Shown here: positions 15,609-24,800 of the stretch, piece by piece
Numbering within the stretch: the stretch's first letter is position 1
How the letters are laid out: every line of letters starts with the position of its first letter
Origin: an uncultured Blautia sp.
GTDB taxonomy: Bacteria > Bacillota > Clostridia > Lachnospirales > Lachnospiraceae
Length of the DNA: 34,015 nucleotides
Assembly: GCA_900541985.1 (NCBI GenBank)
Contig: UQLX01000027.1
Location: forward strand, 1 to 34,015
Direction: 5' to 3'
Notes under the pieces: generated by a model
The model's input: only the letters and a program-made list of their open reading frames with translations
What the model was told of the DNA's origin: nothing
The model's database searches: none
Translations under genes and position numbers: made by a program

Positions 15609-17123
15609 ATGAAATATTTAGTAGGAATAGATAACGGCGGAACCTTTTCAAAAGCAGCTGTTTTTGATGAAGAGGGAAATCAGATCTCTGTTGCCAGTGT
15701 TCCGACAGAGACGTTGACTCCAAAATCAGGATATACAGAAAAAGATCTGGACGAACTGTGGGAGGTTAATGCACAGGCAGTTCGCAAGGCAGTGGAAAAA
15801 AGTGGAATCGATCCGTCAGATATTGCCGGAGTTTCTTTTTCTGGTGCAGGAAAAGGTCTTTATATGATCGGTTATGATGGAAGACCGTCCTATCACGGAA
15901 TCATGTCTACAGATACAAGAGCCTGGGCGCAGGTGGAAAAATGGTATCAGGATGGAACCAATAAAAAAGTTTACGAAAAAACTTTCCAGGAAATTCTTGC
16001 TGTACAGCCAGTAAGTCTCCTTGCCTGGTTCCGTGATAACCAGCCGGAGGTTCTGGAGCGCACAAAATATATTTTTGCAGTAAAAGATTATATTCGCTAC
16101 ATGCTTACAGGAGAGGCATACAGCGAGTATACAGACTGCTCTGGAGGCAATCTTGTAAATATGGTCACAAAACAGCATGACAGAGAACTGATGGCGCTTT
16201 ATGGTCTGGAGGACTGTTATGAAAAGCTTCCGCCTTTGAAGTACTCTGCGGAAATTTGTGGGTATGTGACAAAAGAGGCCAGTGAAAAAACTCTGCTTCC
16301 GGAAGGAACACCTGTTGCAGCAGGAATGTTCGATGTAAATGCCTGTGGTATTGCATCCGGTCTTTCTGATGAAGAACAGATGTGTATGATCGCCGGAACC
16401 TGGAGCATCAATGAATTTATCGGAAAAGCACCGGTTACCAATGGTACGGTTGCACTAAACTCTATGTTCTGCACGCCAGGATATTTTCTTATTGAGGAGA
16501 GCAGTCCTACATCTGCCGGAAACATGGAATGGTTTATCCGTAATCTGATGAATTACGAAAAAGAAGAAGCCAAAGCAAATGGCGGTTCTGTATATGACAT
16601 CACAAATGAGTGGGTTGCTTCTATTGAACCTCAGGACAGCAATATTATCTTTCTGCCGTTTTTGAACGGTTCAAATGAAGATGCATTGGCTAAAGGAACT
16701 TTTGTGGGTCTGACTGCTTACCACAGCAAAAAACATATGCTCCGTGCCGTATATGAGGGAATTGTCTTTTCACATGTCACACATGTAAAGAAACTTTTAA
16801 GAAACAGAGAAGTACCAAAGAGCATCCGGCTTTCCGGAGGTGCAGCAAATTCCGACGTATGGATACAGATCTTTGCGGATGCGCTGCAGATTCCTATCGA
16901 TGTGATCGCAGATAAAGAGCTTGGTGCACAGGGAGCAGCTATGGCGGCAGGTATTGCGGCAGGTATTTATAAGGATTACCAGGAAGCGATCAGCAGAACG
17001 GTGACAATTACAAAGACCATCAATCCGCGTCCGGAATATAAAGAAATTTATGAAGAAAAATATGCAACTTATCGTGCTGTAATCGATGGATTAAGCAGTG
17101 CATGGGAGCATTTCAAAAATTAA
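15609..17123 (+). CDS. FGGY-family carbohydrate kinase, L-xylulokinase-like
   Basis: 504 residues. Expected to phosphorylate L-xylulose at C5 with ATP. The FGGY fold is clear: phosphate loop GIDNGGTFSKAAVFD (N-term), SFSGAGKGLYMI, GTPVAAGMFDVNACG with catalytic base D242, GTWSIN, EESSPTSAGNMEWF and the C-terminal LSGGAANSDVWIQIFADAL. The segments PVSLLAWFRD, SAEICGYVT, GMFDV, SPTSAGNMEWF and EGIVFSHVTHVKKL closely follow E. coli LyxK, more than D-xylulose or ribulose kinases. The downstream 3-epimerase and 4-epimerase are the enzymes that would process its product. GGGAGG at 15598-15603. Confidence 0.85.
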   Translation: MKYLVGIDNGGTFSKAAVFDEEGNQISVASVPTETLTPKSGYTEKDLDELWEVNAQAVRKAVEKSGIDPSDIAGVSFSGAGKGLYMIGYDGRPSYHGIMSTDTRAWAQVEKWYQDGTNKKVYEKTFQEILAVQPVSLLAWFRDNQPEVLERTKYIFAVKDYIRYMLTGEAYSEYTDCSGGNLVNMVTKQHDRELMALYGLEDCYEKLPPLKYSAEICGYVTKEASEKTLLPEGTPVAAGMFDVNACGIASGLSDEEQMCMIAGTWSINEFIGKAPVTNGTVALNSMFCTPGYFLIEESSPTSAGNMEWFIRNLMNYEKEEAKANGGSVYDITNEWVASIEPQDSNIIFLPFLNGSNEDALAKGTFVGLTAYHSKKHMLRAVYEGIVFSHVTHVKKLLRNREVPKSIRLSGGAANSDVWIQIFADALQIPIDVIADKELGAQGAAMAAGIAAGIYKDYQEAISRTVTITKTINPRPEYKEIYEEKYATYRAVIDGLSSAWEHFKN

Positions 17124-17150
17124 ATCAAGAGAGAAAGAGAGGAAATAATT

Positions 17151-18122
17151 ATGTTTAAAATGGCAATCTTAGGAGCTGGAGCAATCGCTCATAAAATGTC
17201 CGCTACTATTCGCGGTCTGGAAGAGGTAGAACCTTATATTATCTGTGACACAACTATTGAAAAGGCAGAAGCTCTGGCAAAAGAGTACGGCTACACAAAA
17301 GTATGCAGTTCATATGAAGATATTTTGGCAGACGATGAAGTTGATCTGGTGTATATCGCTGTGCCGCATTCTCTTCACTATAAGTTTACAAAGATTATGC
17401 TGGAAGGGGGAAAAAATGTTCTCTGTGAAAAATCTTTTACAGTCAATGCGGATCAGGCAAAAGAGATTCTTGCATTGGCGGAGGAGAAAAAGCTTCTCCT
17501 TCAGGAAGCAATCTGGACCAGGTATATGCCGTCCAGAAAGATTATTGATGATGTTCTTAAAAGTGGTGTGATTGGTGAGGTTACCTCTATTGATGCAAAT
17601 CTTGGATATGAGTTAAGTGCAGTTCCGAGAATCTGGGATGTGAATTTTGCCGGTGGAGCTCTTCTTGATGTAGGAGTTTATCTGATTCATTTTGCACGTA
17701 TGATTTTTGGAGATAATATTACTGATATTAATACATCTGCGGTATTTAAAAATGGAGTAGATATGATTGATATGATTAATCTGACTTTTGATGATAATAA
17801 GATGGCTACACTGCAGAGCAATGTCCATGCAGCGCAAAATCGTACAGCATCAATTTTTGGAACAAAAGGATATATCGAGATTACAAATATCAACAATCCG
17901 GAAAAAATAAAAGTGTTTAATGATCAGTACGAAGAAATTGCTTCTTATGATGTTCCGGAACAGATCACTGGTTATGAGTACGAAGTTTTGGCATGTATGC
18001 GTGCACTGAAAAATGGAGAAATTGAATGCCCGGAAGCTCCGCACAGTGAGACTATCAAGGTTATGGAGATTATGGACAGTATCCGCAGATCCTGGGGATA
18101 TGAGATTCCACTGATTGGTTAA
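17151..18122 (+). CDS. Gfo/Idh/MocA family oxidoreductase
   Basis: 323 residues. The NAD(P) Rossmann domain (1-~120) opens with MAILGAGAIAH and carries the conserved CEKSF lysine motif; the C-terminal alpha/beta domain has GGALLDVGVYLIHFARMIFG. It resembles the xylose / dihydrodiol dehydrogenase branch of the family. In this operon it probably oxidises or reduces a sugar or polyol that enters the L-xylulose pool, or deals with a side substrate; the exact reaction cannot be told from sequence. It is 27 bases after the kinase, and its stop codon overlaps the ribosome site of the next gene. Confidence 0.88.
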   Translation: MFKMAILGAGAIAHKMSATIRGLEEVEPYIICDTTIEKAEALAKEYGYTKVCSSYEDILADDEVDLVYIAVPHSLHYKFTKIMLEGGKNVLCEKSFTVNADQAKEILALAEEKKLLLQEAIWTRYMPSRKIIDDVLKSGVIGEVTSIDANLGYELSAVPRIWDVNFAGGALLDVGVYLIHFARMIFGDNITDINTSAVFKNGVDMIDMINLTFDDNKMATLQSNVHAAQNRTASIFGTKGYIEITNINNPEKIKVFNDQYEEIASYDVPEQITGYEYEVLACMRALKNGEIECPEAPHSETIKVMEIMDSIRRSWGYEIPLIG

Positions 18123-18132
18123 GGAGCAGCTT

Positions 18133-18978
18133 ATGAAAGCATATACATTGGGGCTGTATGAAAAGGCCATGCCAAAGGAATTAAACTGGAAAGAAAAACT
18201 GGAAACAGCAAAGGCTACAGGTTATGATTTTGTAGAAATCAGTATTGATGAGACAGATGAGAAGCTTGCACGCCTTGACTGGAGTAAAGAGGAACGTCGG
18301 GAACTGGTAGACCTGATGTATCAGATTGGAGTCCCTATTCGCACCATGTGTCTCAGCGGTCATAGAAAGTATCCCATTGGAAGCAATGATCCAAAGATAT
18401 GTGCAAGGGGAATGGAAATTATGGAAAAAGCGATTCAGCTTGCAGATGATCTTGGAATTCGAATTATACAGCTTGCAGGATATGATGTTTATTATGAAGA
18501 ATCTACATCGGAAACAGTACAGAGGTTTGAGGAAAATCTGAAAAAATGTGAAAGAATGGCAGCCAGGGCTGGAATTGTTTTGGGTTTTGAGACAATGGAA
18601 ACAGAGTTTATGAACACTGTGGAAAAGGCCATGAGATATGTAAACAAAATTGACTCTCCTTATCTTGGGGTTTATCCGGACATGGGAAATATTACAAATG
18701 CTGCAAAAGAATATGGCACGGATGTACTGGAAGACATCAGAACGGGCACAGGACATCTGGATGCGGTACATTTAAAGGAAACAGTACCGGGAGTGTTCCG
18801 GGAGGTGCGCTTTGGAACAGGACATGTGGATTTTCCGTCTGTGATCCATGAAACCTGGAAAGCAGGTGTACGCAGATATGTAACAGAATTCTGGTATACG
18901 GGAGACCCTGAATGGAAAAAGGATCTGGATCTCGCAGTAGGAATGATGCGTCCTCTTCTGGATGCGCAGGAAGCATAA
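18133..18978 (+). CDS. L-ribulose-5-phosphate / L-xylulose-5-phosphate 3-epimerase (UlaE/SgbU family)
   Basis: 281 residues, a TIM-barrel of the xylose-isomerase-like group. It converts L-xylulose-5-P to L-ribulose-5-P. Candidate metal ligands are the Glu of GFETMETEF, the Asp of YPDMGN, the His of HLKET and the Glu of EFWY. The N-terminus LGLYEKAMPKELNWKEKL and the MCLSGHRKYPIGS stretch are characteristic for this family. The start at 18133 is preferred over 18115: AAGGAG (18121-18126) overlaps the stop codon of the previous gene and gives a normal spacing. It links the kinase to the 4-epimerase. Confidence 0.92.
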   Translation: MKAYTLGLYEKAMPKELNWKEKLETAKATGYDFVEISIDETDEKLARLDWSKEERRELVDLMYQIGVPIRTMCLSGHRKYPIGSNDPKICARGMEIMEKAIQLADDLGIRIIQLAGYDVYYEESTSETVQRFEENLKKCERMAARAGIVLGFETMETEFMNTVEKAMRYVNKIDSPYLGVYPDMGNITNAAKEYGTDVLEDIRTGTGHLDAVHLKETVPGVFREVRFGTGHVDFPSVIHETWKAGVRRYVTEFWYTGDPEWKKDLDLAVGMMRPLLDAQEA

Positions 18979-19040
18979 TGAGCAGAAGTGCTTTTTGAAA
19001 AATACCTTGGCTTATGGAGCAGATAAGTATATGCTATAGA

Positions 19041-19085
19041 TAGCGCCGAGTTGCTTCTTTGTATACCGACGCTAGGGTGTTTTTT
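19041..19085 (+). terminator. possible partial terminator ahead of the 4-epimerase gene
   Basis: TAGCGCCG (19041-19048) pairs with CGACGCTA (19067-19074) with one mismatch. GGGTG and six T follow. The spacer between stem and T run makes it a weak terminator; a leaky intra-operon signal is more likely. The rest of the 139-bp gap holds no gene. Confidence 0.35.
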
Positions 19086-19117
19086 GAGAAAAGTTTATAA
19101 TAAGAGGAGAGAGAACT

Positions 19118-19813
19118 ATGCTGGAGAAATTAAAAGAGGAAGTTTACAAAGCAAACATGGATCTTCCTAAATATGGTCTTGTAACTTTTACCTGGGGAAA
19201 TGTAAGCGGGATTGACAGAGAAAAAGGTTTGTTTGTCATCAAACCAAGTGGCGTGGATTATGATAAACTGACTCCGGAAGATATGGTGGTAGTAGATCTG
19301 CAGGGAAATAAAGTGGAGGGAAAATATAATCCTTCTTCTGATACGGCTACCCATGTTGTCCTTTATAATGCGTTCCCAAATATAGGAGGTATTGTTCATA
19401 CACATTCTTCATGGGCAACAAGCTGGGCACAGGCAGGCAGAGGAATTCCTTGTTATGGAACAACACATGCCGATTATATCTATGGAGAAGTTCCTTGTGT
19501 GCGTAATCTTACAAAGGAAGAAATCGAAGAAGCATATGAGAAAAATACAGGTGTTCTCATTGCAGATTATTTTAAGGACAAAGATTATGAGGCTGTCCCC
19601 GCAGTTCTCTGCAAGAATCATGGACCATTTACCTGGGGAAAAGATGCTCATGAGGCAGTACATAATGCGGTTGTTCTGGAAGAGGTTGCAAAAATGGCGA
19701 CCCGTTGCGAACAGATCAATCCGCAGGTAAAACCAGCTCCGCAGGAGCTTCAGGATAAGCATTATTACAGAAAACATGGGGCAAATGCTTATTATGGACA
19801 GAATACAAAATAA
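19118..19813 (+). CDS. araD: L-ribulose-5-phosphate 4-epimerase
   Basis: 231 residues, full length for AraD/UlaF/SgbE. It epimerises L-ribulose-5-P to D-xylulose-5-P, the entry to the pentose phosphate or phosphoketolase route. The class II aldolase fold is marked by TWGNVSG, IKPSGVDYD, the zinc ligands H94 and H96 (HTHSSW) with H168 (NHGPFTWG), and the C-terminal YYGQ (225-228) carrying the catalytic Tyr of the neighbouring subunit. It is the last gene of the operon and is followed by a strong terminator. Which of the three isofunctional names applies cannot be decided by sequence; araD is used as the generic symbol. Confidence 0.93.
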   Translation: MLEKLKEEVYKANMDLPKYGLVTFTWGNVSGIDREKGLFVIKPSGVDYDKLTPEDMVVVDLQGNKVEGKYNPSSDTATHVVLYNAFPNIGGIVHTHSSWATSWAQAGRGIPCYGTTHADYIYGEVPCVRNLTKEEIEEAYEKNTGVLIADYFKDKDYEAVPAVLCKNHGPFTWGKDAHEAVHNAVVLEEVAKMATRCEQINPQVKPAPQELQDKHYYRKHGANAYYGQNTK

Positions 19814-19823
19814 AATCTAAAAT

Positions 19824-19860
19824 AAAACTCCTGTCAGTTATTATGCGGACAGGAGTTTTT
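19824..19860 (+). terminator. terminator at the end of the sugar operon
   Basis: Stem AAAACTCCTGTC with GACAGGAGTTTT (perfect, 12-nt loop), T run to 19860. It closes the transcription unit that begins at the 7601 promoter and could also act from the opposite side for the UPF0303 gene. Confidence 0.92.
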
Positions 19861-19923
19861 ATATGCTCTGATCTTTAACTCGTGAGAAAACAGGGGATGC
19901 TGTTTTCAGTGAGATGAGTGAGT

Positions 19924-20424
19924 TTATTCTGGAAGTGTATACGGAAAGTTTGGTGCTTCCGGACAATTCAAAAAGTCTTTAAGACAATTGATAATAAATT
20001 CATGATCGGCAACGTGATACAGATTAGAAGAAATGATAGCTCCGATTGCCGTACTGTTTCCTTTGATACGGATAGGAAAACCGCCGCCGCATAAAGCATA
20101 GTCAGAGGTGGAAAGGGCATGAGTGTCCAGAGTATCCCCATCTTTTTCGAAGGTCAGGGCAGAAAGAAGAGAGCTTCTCTCCATAAGTTTTACAGTGTTG
20201 AATTTTCGTTCCATCCATTTCTGGTTTAAGAGATTAGTCCCGTCAGGACAATGCTGGAATAAGATACAGCCATTATTCATACGTATAGATACTGCAATGG
20301 TAATACTATTTTTTTGAGCATAATCCACCATAAAGGTACCAAGCTTATAGGCTGTGTTATGATCGAAATGAGTAAACTGAAGAAGTTCTTCCTGTTTTTT
20401 GAGAATATTGAGAGTTTCTGCCAT
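19924..20424 (-). CDS. UPF0303 / heme-degrading-domain (HbpS-like) family protein
   Basis: 166 residues. Family marks are LKKQEELLQFTHFDHNTAYKLG, PDGTNLLNQKWMERK, SSL and YALCGGGFPIRIKG, ending in DHEFIINCL, as in UPF0303 proteins. The alpha/beta fold is shared with GlcG/HbpS. Function is unsettled: heme binding is known for HbpS, but UPF0303 members often stand beside sugar operons. It is convergent with the sugar operon and divergent from the small XRE gene. AAGGAGGA lies at 20432-20439 on the minus strand, and a promoter was found at 20496-20525. Confidence 0.82.
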   Translation of the reverse strand: MAETLNILKKQEELLQFTHFDHNTAYKLGTFMVDYAQKNSITIAVSIRMNNGCILFQHCPDGTNLLNQKWMERKFNTVKLMERSSLLSALTFEKDGDTLDTHALSTSDYALCGGGFPIRIKGNSTAIGAIISSNLYHVADHEFIINCLKDFLNCPEAPNFPYTLPE

Positions 20425-20495
20425 AATAAAATCCTCCTTGTTTGTAAATCGTAAAATCGTTGTCCGGAAATCTGGAAAAAGGTTTTTCTAGGTAT

Positions 20496-20525
20496 ATTAT
20501 ACATGTAAAAGATAAGAATTGGCAA
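20496..20525 (-). promoter_or_regulatory. promoter of the UPF0303 gene
   Basis: Read on the minus strand: -35 TTGCCA (20525-20520), 18-bp spacer, -10 TATAAT (20501-20496), about 70 bp upstream of the start codon. Confidence 0.65.
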
Positions 20526-20627
20526 CAAAAAATTCCCCCTATGCTGAGTATTAACACATATTTTTCCTCTGCATATGTTAATGTCAGGAAAATTACTGAT
20601 TATTAGCATATATCGGGGAGTTTTGGT

Positions 20628-20882
20628 ATGAAGATTTATGATTATCAGGGGAGAAAAAATGTCAGCGGAGAAAGAATAAGAGAGCTGCGGATAAAAAGAC
20701 GGATGTCTCAGAGCGAGCTGGCGGCAAGACTGCAGGTGGAAGGTGTGATACTGGAAAGAGACAGCATCAGCAGGATTGAAAGTGGCGCAAGGTTTGTAGC
20801 AGACTATGAATTGTATATATTCGCAAAGATTTTAGGGGTAGATATGATGTCTCTCGTGGAGTTTCAGCCCCAGGATAATTAG
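20628..20882 (+). CDS. small XRE/Cro-CI type helix-turn-helix protein
   Basis: 84 residues, almost entirely one HTH_3 domain (about 12-75): RIRELRIKRRMSQSELAARL, then DSISRIESGARFV and LYIFAKILGV. No effector domain. It is divergent from the UPF0303 gene (203 bp between starts) and ends in its own terminator, so it probably regulates itself and perhaps its neighbour; targets are unknown. The upstream gap contains an imperfect inverted repeat (TTAA-CA-CATAT near 20550 with ATATGTTAA near 20573) that could be an operator. Confidence 0.85.
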   Translation: MKIYDYQGRKNVSGERIRELRIKRRMSQSELAARLQVEGVILERDSISRIESGARFVADYELYIFAKILGVDMMSLVEFQPQDN

Positions 20883-20903
20883 AAAAAATATTTATGTGGA
20901 AAG

Positions 20904-20925
20904 ACTGCCTTAAGGGCAGTTTTTT
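20904..20925 (+). terminator. intrinsic terminator of the XRE gene
   Basis: ACTGCC/GGCAGT stem with a 5-nt loop, followed by six T. Confidence 0.88.
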
Positions 20926-20999
20926 ACTATTATTCAATAGTTTTTTGTGTTACAATGTGTCATATCAAAAAGTTGGATTCGATAGAGTGGAGGATCAGG

Positions 21000-21845
21000 A
21001 TGATTGAATTAGGTAAGAAACAGACACTGACTGTAATGAAGACTGTGGAATTTGGAATATATCTGGCAGAAAACAAGGAGGCAGATGCGAAAAATCGTGT
21101 TCTTCTGCCTGCAAAGCAGGTGCCTCAGGGAACAAAGGAAGGAGACCGTCTGGAGGTTTTTATTTATAAAGATTCTCAGGATCGTCTTATTTCTACCACA
21201 AGAGAGCCAGTGATCACAGTGGGACAGACAGCTCTTCTGAAGGTTCGTCAGGTGACAAAAATAGGAGCATTTCTTGACTGGGGTCTGGAGAAGGATCTTC
21301 TCCTTCCTTATCATGAGCAGACCGTGCGTGTCCGGGAGGGACAGGAGTGTCTGGTAGCTCTCTATGTGGATAAAAGCAGCCGCCTTTGTGCAACCATGAA
21401 AGTATATCCATATCTTCTGAAAAAGTCTCCCTATCAGGTGGGAGACCAGGTAAGAGGAAGGGTTTACCAGATCAGTGATAATTTTGGTGTATTTGTGGCT
21501 GTAGACGATAAATTTTCTGCATTGATTCCTGCAAGAGAGGCAGCAGGAAAATATCGTCCGGGAACGGTTCTTGATCTTCGGGTATCTGAGGTGAAGGAGG
21601 ATGGAAAGCTGAATGTTTCCGACCGTCAGAAAGCATATATCCAGATCAATGAGGACGCGGAAAACGTTCTTCAGATCATTGAAGAATTTGCAGGCGTACT
21701 GCCATTTGACGATAAGGCTTCTCCGGAAGTTATTAAAAGGGAATTCGGTCTCAGCAAGAATGCCTTTAAACGTGCAGTAGGCCATCTTCTGAAAGAAGGA
21801 AAGGTAGAAATAAGAGACCGGAGGATTTATCAGGTAAAAAAATAA
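21000..21845 (+). CDS. S1 RNA-binding protein of the CvfB family
   Basis: 281 residues. Three S1/OB-like repeats (about 1-70, 75-140 and 145-220: DQVRGRVYQISDNFGVFVAVD) are followed by a winged-helix end (EVIKREFGLSKNAFKRAVGHLLKEGKVEI). This is the CvfB/YitL layout. It binds RNA and affects gene expression in Staphylococcus. The start at 21000 (MIELGKKQTL) is chosen since GGAGG stands just upstream; the frame extends 15 codons further up without a ribosome site. It is ten bases ahead of dnaE and probably co-transcribed with it. Confidence 0.88.
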   Translation: MIELGKKQTLTVMKTVEFGIYLAENKEADAKNRVLLPAKQVPQGTKEGDRLEVFIYKDSQDRLISTTREPVITVGQTALLKVRQVTKIGAFLDWGLEKDLLLPYHEQTVRVREGQECLVALYVDKSSRLCATMKVYPYLLKKSPYQVGDQVRGRVYQISDNFGVFVAVDDKFSALIPAREAAGKYRPGTVLDLRVSEVKEDGKLNVSDRQKAYIQINEDAENVLQIIEEFAGVLPFDDKASPEVIKREFGLSKNAFKRAVGHLLKEGKVEIRDRRIYQVKK

Positions 21846-21855
21846 GGAGCGTACT

Positions 21856-24800
21856 ATGAATTTTACACATCTTCATGTCCATACAGAATACAGTCTTCTG
21901 GACGGTTCCAATAAGATCCAGGAGTATGTGTCCAGAGTGAAGGAACTTGGAATGGACAGTGCGGCTATTACGGACCATGGTGTTATGTATGGTGTGATCG
22001 ATTTTTACAGAGCATGTAAAGCCGCAGGAATTAATCCGATACTGGGCTGTGAGGCTTATGTGGCTCCGGGTTCCAGATTTGAAAAGGAAACGGGAACAGG
22101 TGATGACCGTTATTATCATCTGGTACTTCTTGCAGAAAATAATCAGGGTTACAGCAATCTGATGAAGATTGTTTCCAAAGGATTTGTAGAGGGATTTTAT
22201 TATAAACCGAGAGTGGATCTGGAGATTCTGGAAAAATATCACGAAGGGATCATTGCTTTAAGTGCCTGCCTTGCAGGAGAGGTGGCCAAGTATCTTACCA
22301 GAGGAATGTATGAGGATGCAAAGGCAGCGGCTCTCCGTTATCAGGATATTTTTGGAAAAGGAAATTTCTTTCTGGAAATGCAGGACCATGGAATTCCTGA
22401 ACAGCAGACAGTGAACCAGCAGCTTCTTAAAATGCATAAGGAAACAGGCATCGATCTGGTGGTGACCAATGACGTCCATTATACACTTGCGGAGGATGCG
22501 CAGCCTCATGATGTACTTCTTTGCCTTCAAACAGGAAAGAAGCTTGCAGATGAGGATCGTATGCGGTATGAGGGCGGCCAGTATTATGTGAAATCTCCTC
22601 AGGAGATGGAAATGCTCTTTCCCTATGCCACAGAGGCTTTGGAAAATACACATAAGATTTCAGAAAGATGCCATGTAGAGATTGAGTTTGGTGTGACTAA
22701 GCTTCCAAAATATGATGTGCCAGAGGGTTATACCTCATGGGAATATTTGAATAAACTCTGCTTTGAGGGTCTGGAAGAGCGTTATGAGCCTGTTACAGAG
22801 GAACTTCGGGAAAGACTGGATTACGAGCTGTCCACCATAAAAAACATGGGATATGTGGACTATTTTCTGATTGTATGGGATTTTATCAAATATGCCCGGG
22901 ATCATGACATTATGGTAGGTCCGGGACGTGGATCTGCAGCAGGAAGCCTTGTGGCGTATACACTGGGGATCACTCAGCTTGATCCGATTCGATACGATCT
23001 TCTTTTTGAACGTTTCCTGAATCCGGAACGAGTTTCCATGCCGGATATTGATGTGGATTTCTGTTTTGAAAGACGACAGGAAGTTATTGATTATGTTGTC
23101 CGTAAATATGGCAAGGACCGGGTGGTTCAGATCGTTACCTTTGGTACGCTTGCGGCAAGAGGTGTAATCCGCGATGTAGGCCGTGTTCTGGACATGCCTT
23201 ATGCTCAGGTGGACATTATTGCAAAAATGATCCCTCAGGAACTGAATATCACCATAGATAAAGCGCTTCAGATGAATCCGGAACTGCGTAAGGCATATGA
23301 GGAGCAGGAGGATATCCACAGCCTTATAGATACTGCCAAGCGCCTGGAGGGGCTTCCCCGTCATACGTCCATGCATGCGGCAGGGGTGGTGATCAGCCAG
23401 AAGGATGTAGATGAATATGTGCCGTTATCCAGAGCTCAGGACGGCTCTATTACCACCCAGTTTACTATGACAACTCTGGAGGAACTGGGACTTCTGAAAA
23501 TGGACTTTTTGGGACTTCGTACCCTCACAGTAATTCAGAACGCAGTGCAGCAAATTCAGCGCAGTACAGGTGTCCTGCTGGATATCCAGAAAATCGATTA
23601 TAACGATAAGAAGGTATTGGATTCTCTGGGAACCGGCAGATCTGATGGAGTGTTTCAGCTGGAAAGTGCGGGAATGAAAAATTTCATGAAAGAATTGAAA
23701 CCTCAGAGTCTTGAGGATGTGATCGCAGGAATTTCTCTGTACCGTCCGGGCCCCATGGATTTTATTCCTCAGTATATTCGGGGCAAAAACCGCCCGGACA
23801 CCATTAAGTACGACTGTCCTCAGCTGGAACCGATACTGAAGCCTACCTATGGATGCATTGTATATCAGGAGCAGGTTATGCAGATTGTACGTAATCTGGC
23901 AGGCTATACTCTTGGGCGAAGTGATCTGGTGCGTCGTGCCATGTCTAAAAAGAAAGCCTCTGTTATGGAAAAAGAGAGGCAGAATTTTGTATACGGAAAC
24001 ACGGAAGAGGGAGTTCCCGGCTGCATTTCCAACGGGATTCCGGAAAAGGTGGCGAATAAAATCTATGACGATATGATCGATTTTGCCAAATATGCGTTTA
24101 ATAAGTCTCATGCTGCAGCTTATGCGGTAGTCTCCTATCAGACTGCTTATCTGAAATATTATTATCCGGTGGAATTCATGGCGGCGCTTATGACATCTGT
24201 GATCGAAATGCCAAATAAGGTTTCGGAATATATCCAGGTGTGCCGTCAGATGGGGATCCGGATCCTTCCGCCGGATGTAAACAGAGGAAGATATGGATTT
24301 TCCGTGGATAACGGAACCATCCGCTATGGTCTTTCTGCAATTAAAAGTGTCGGACGTCCGGTGATCGAAGCTCTTGTAAAGGAACGGGAGGAAAGAGGCG
24401 AGTATACGTCTTTGAAGGACTTTGTCCAGAGACTGACCGGAGTTGTAAATAAACGCGCCATCGAAAACTTTATCAAGTCGGGCGCTCTGGATTGCCTGGA
24501 AGGCAACCGACGCCAGAAAATGACAGTCTACGGTCAGATTGTGGACAGCATTGCCCAGGACAAAAAGAATACGATCGCAGGTCAGATGAGCCTGTTCGAT
24601 CTTGCGGAAGAGGATGTAAAAAAGGATTTTGAGATCCGTATGCCAAATGTGGAAGAGTATGATAAGGAAGAACTTCTTTCTTATGAAAAAGAGGTTCTTG
24701 GTATTTACCTGAGCGGACATCCTCTGGAACGATACAGAGATATTATGGAAAAAACGATTTCCGCCAGAACCACAGACCTTCAGCCGGAAGAAGAAAGCGG

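Noticed and set aside
19073..19101. Promoter before the 4-epimerase gene (TATAAT at 19096-19101)
   Set aside because: The -10 is only 16 bases from the start codon and its ribosome site, and no acceptable -35 exists at 17 bp.
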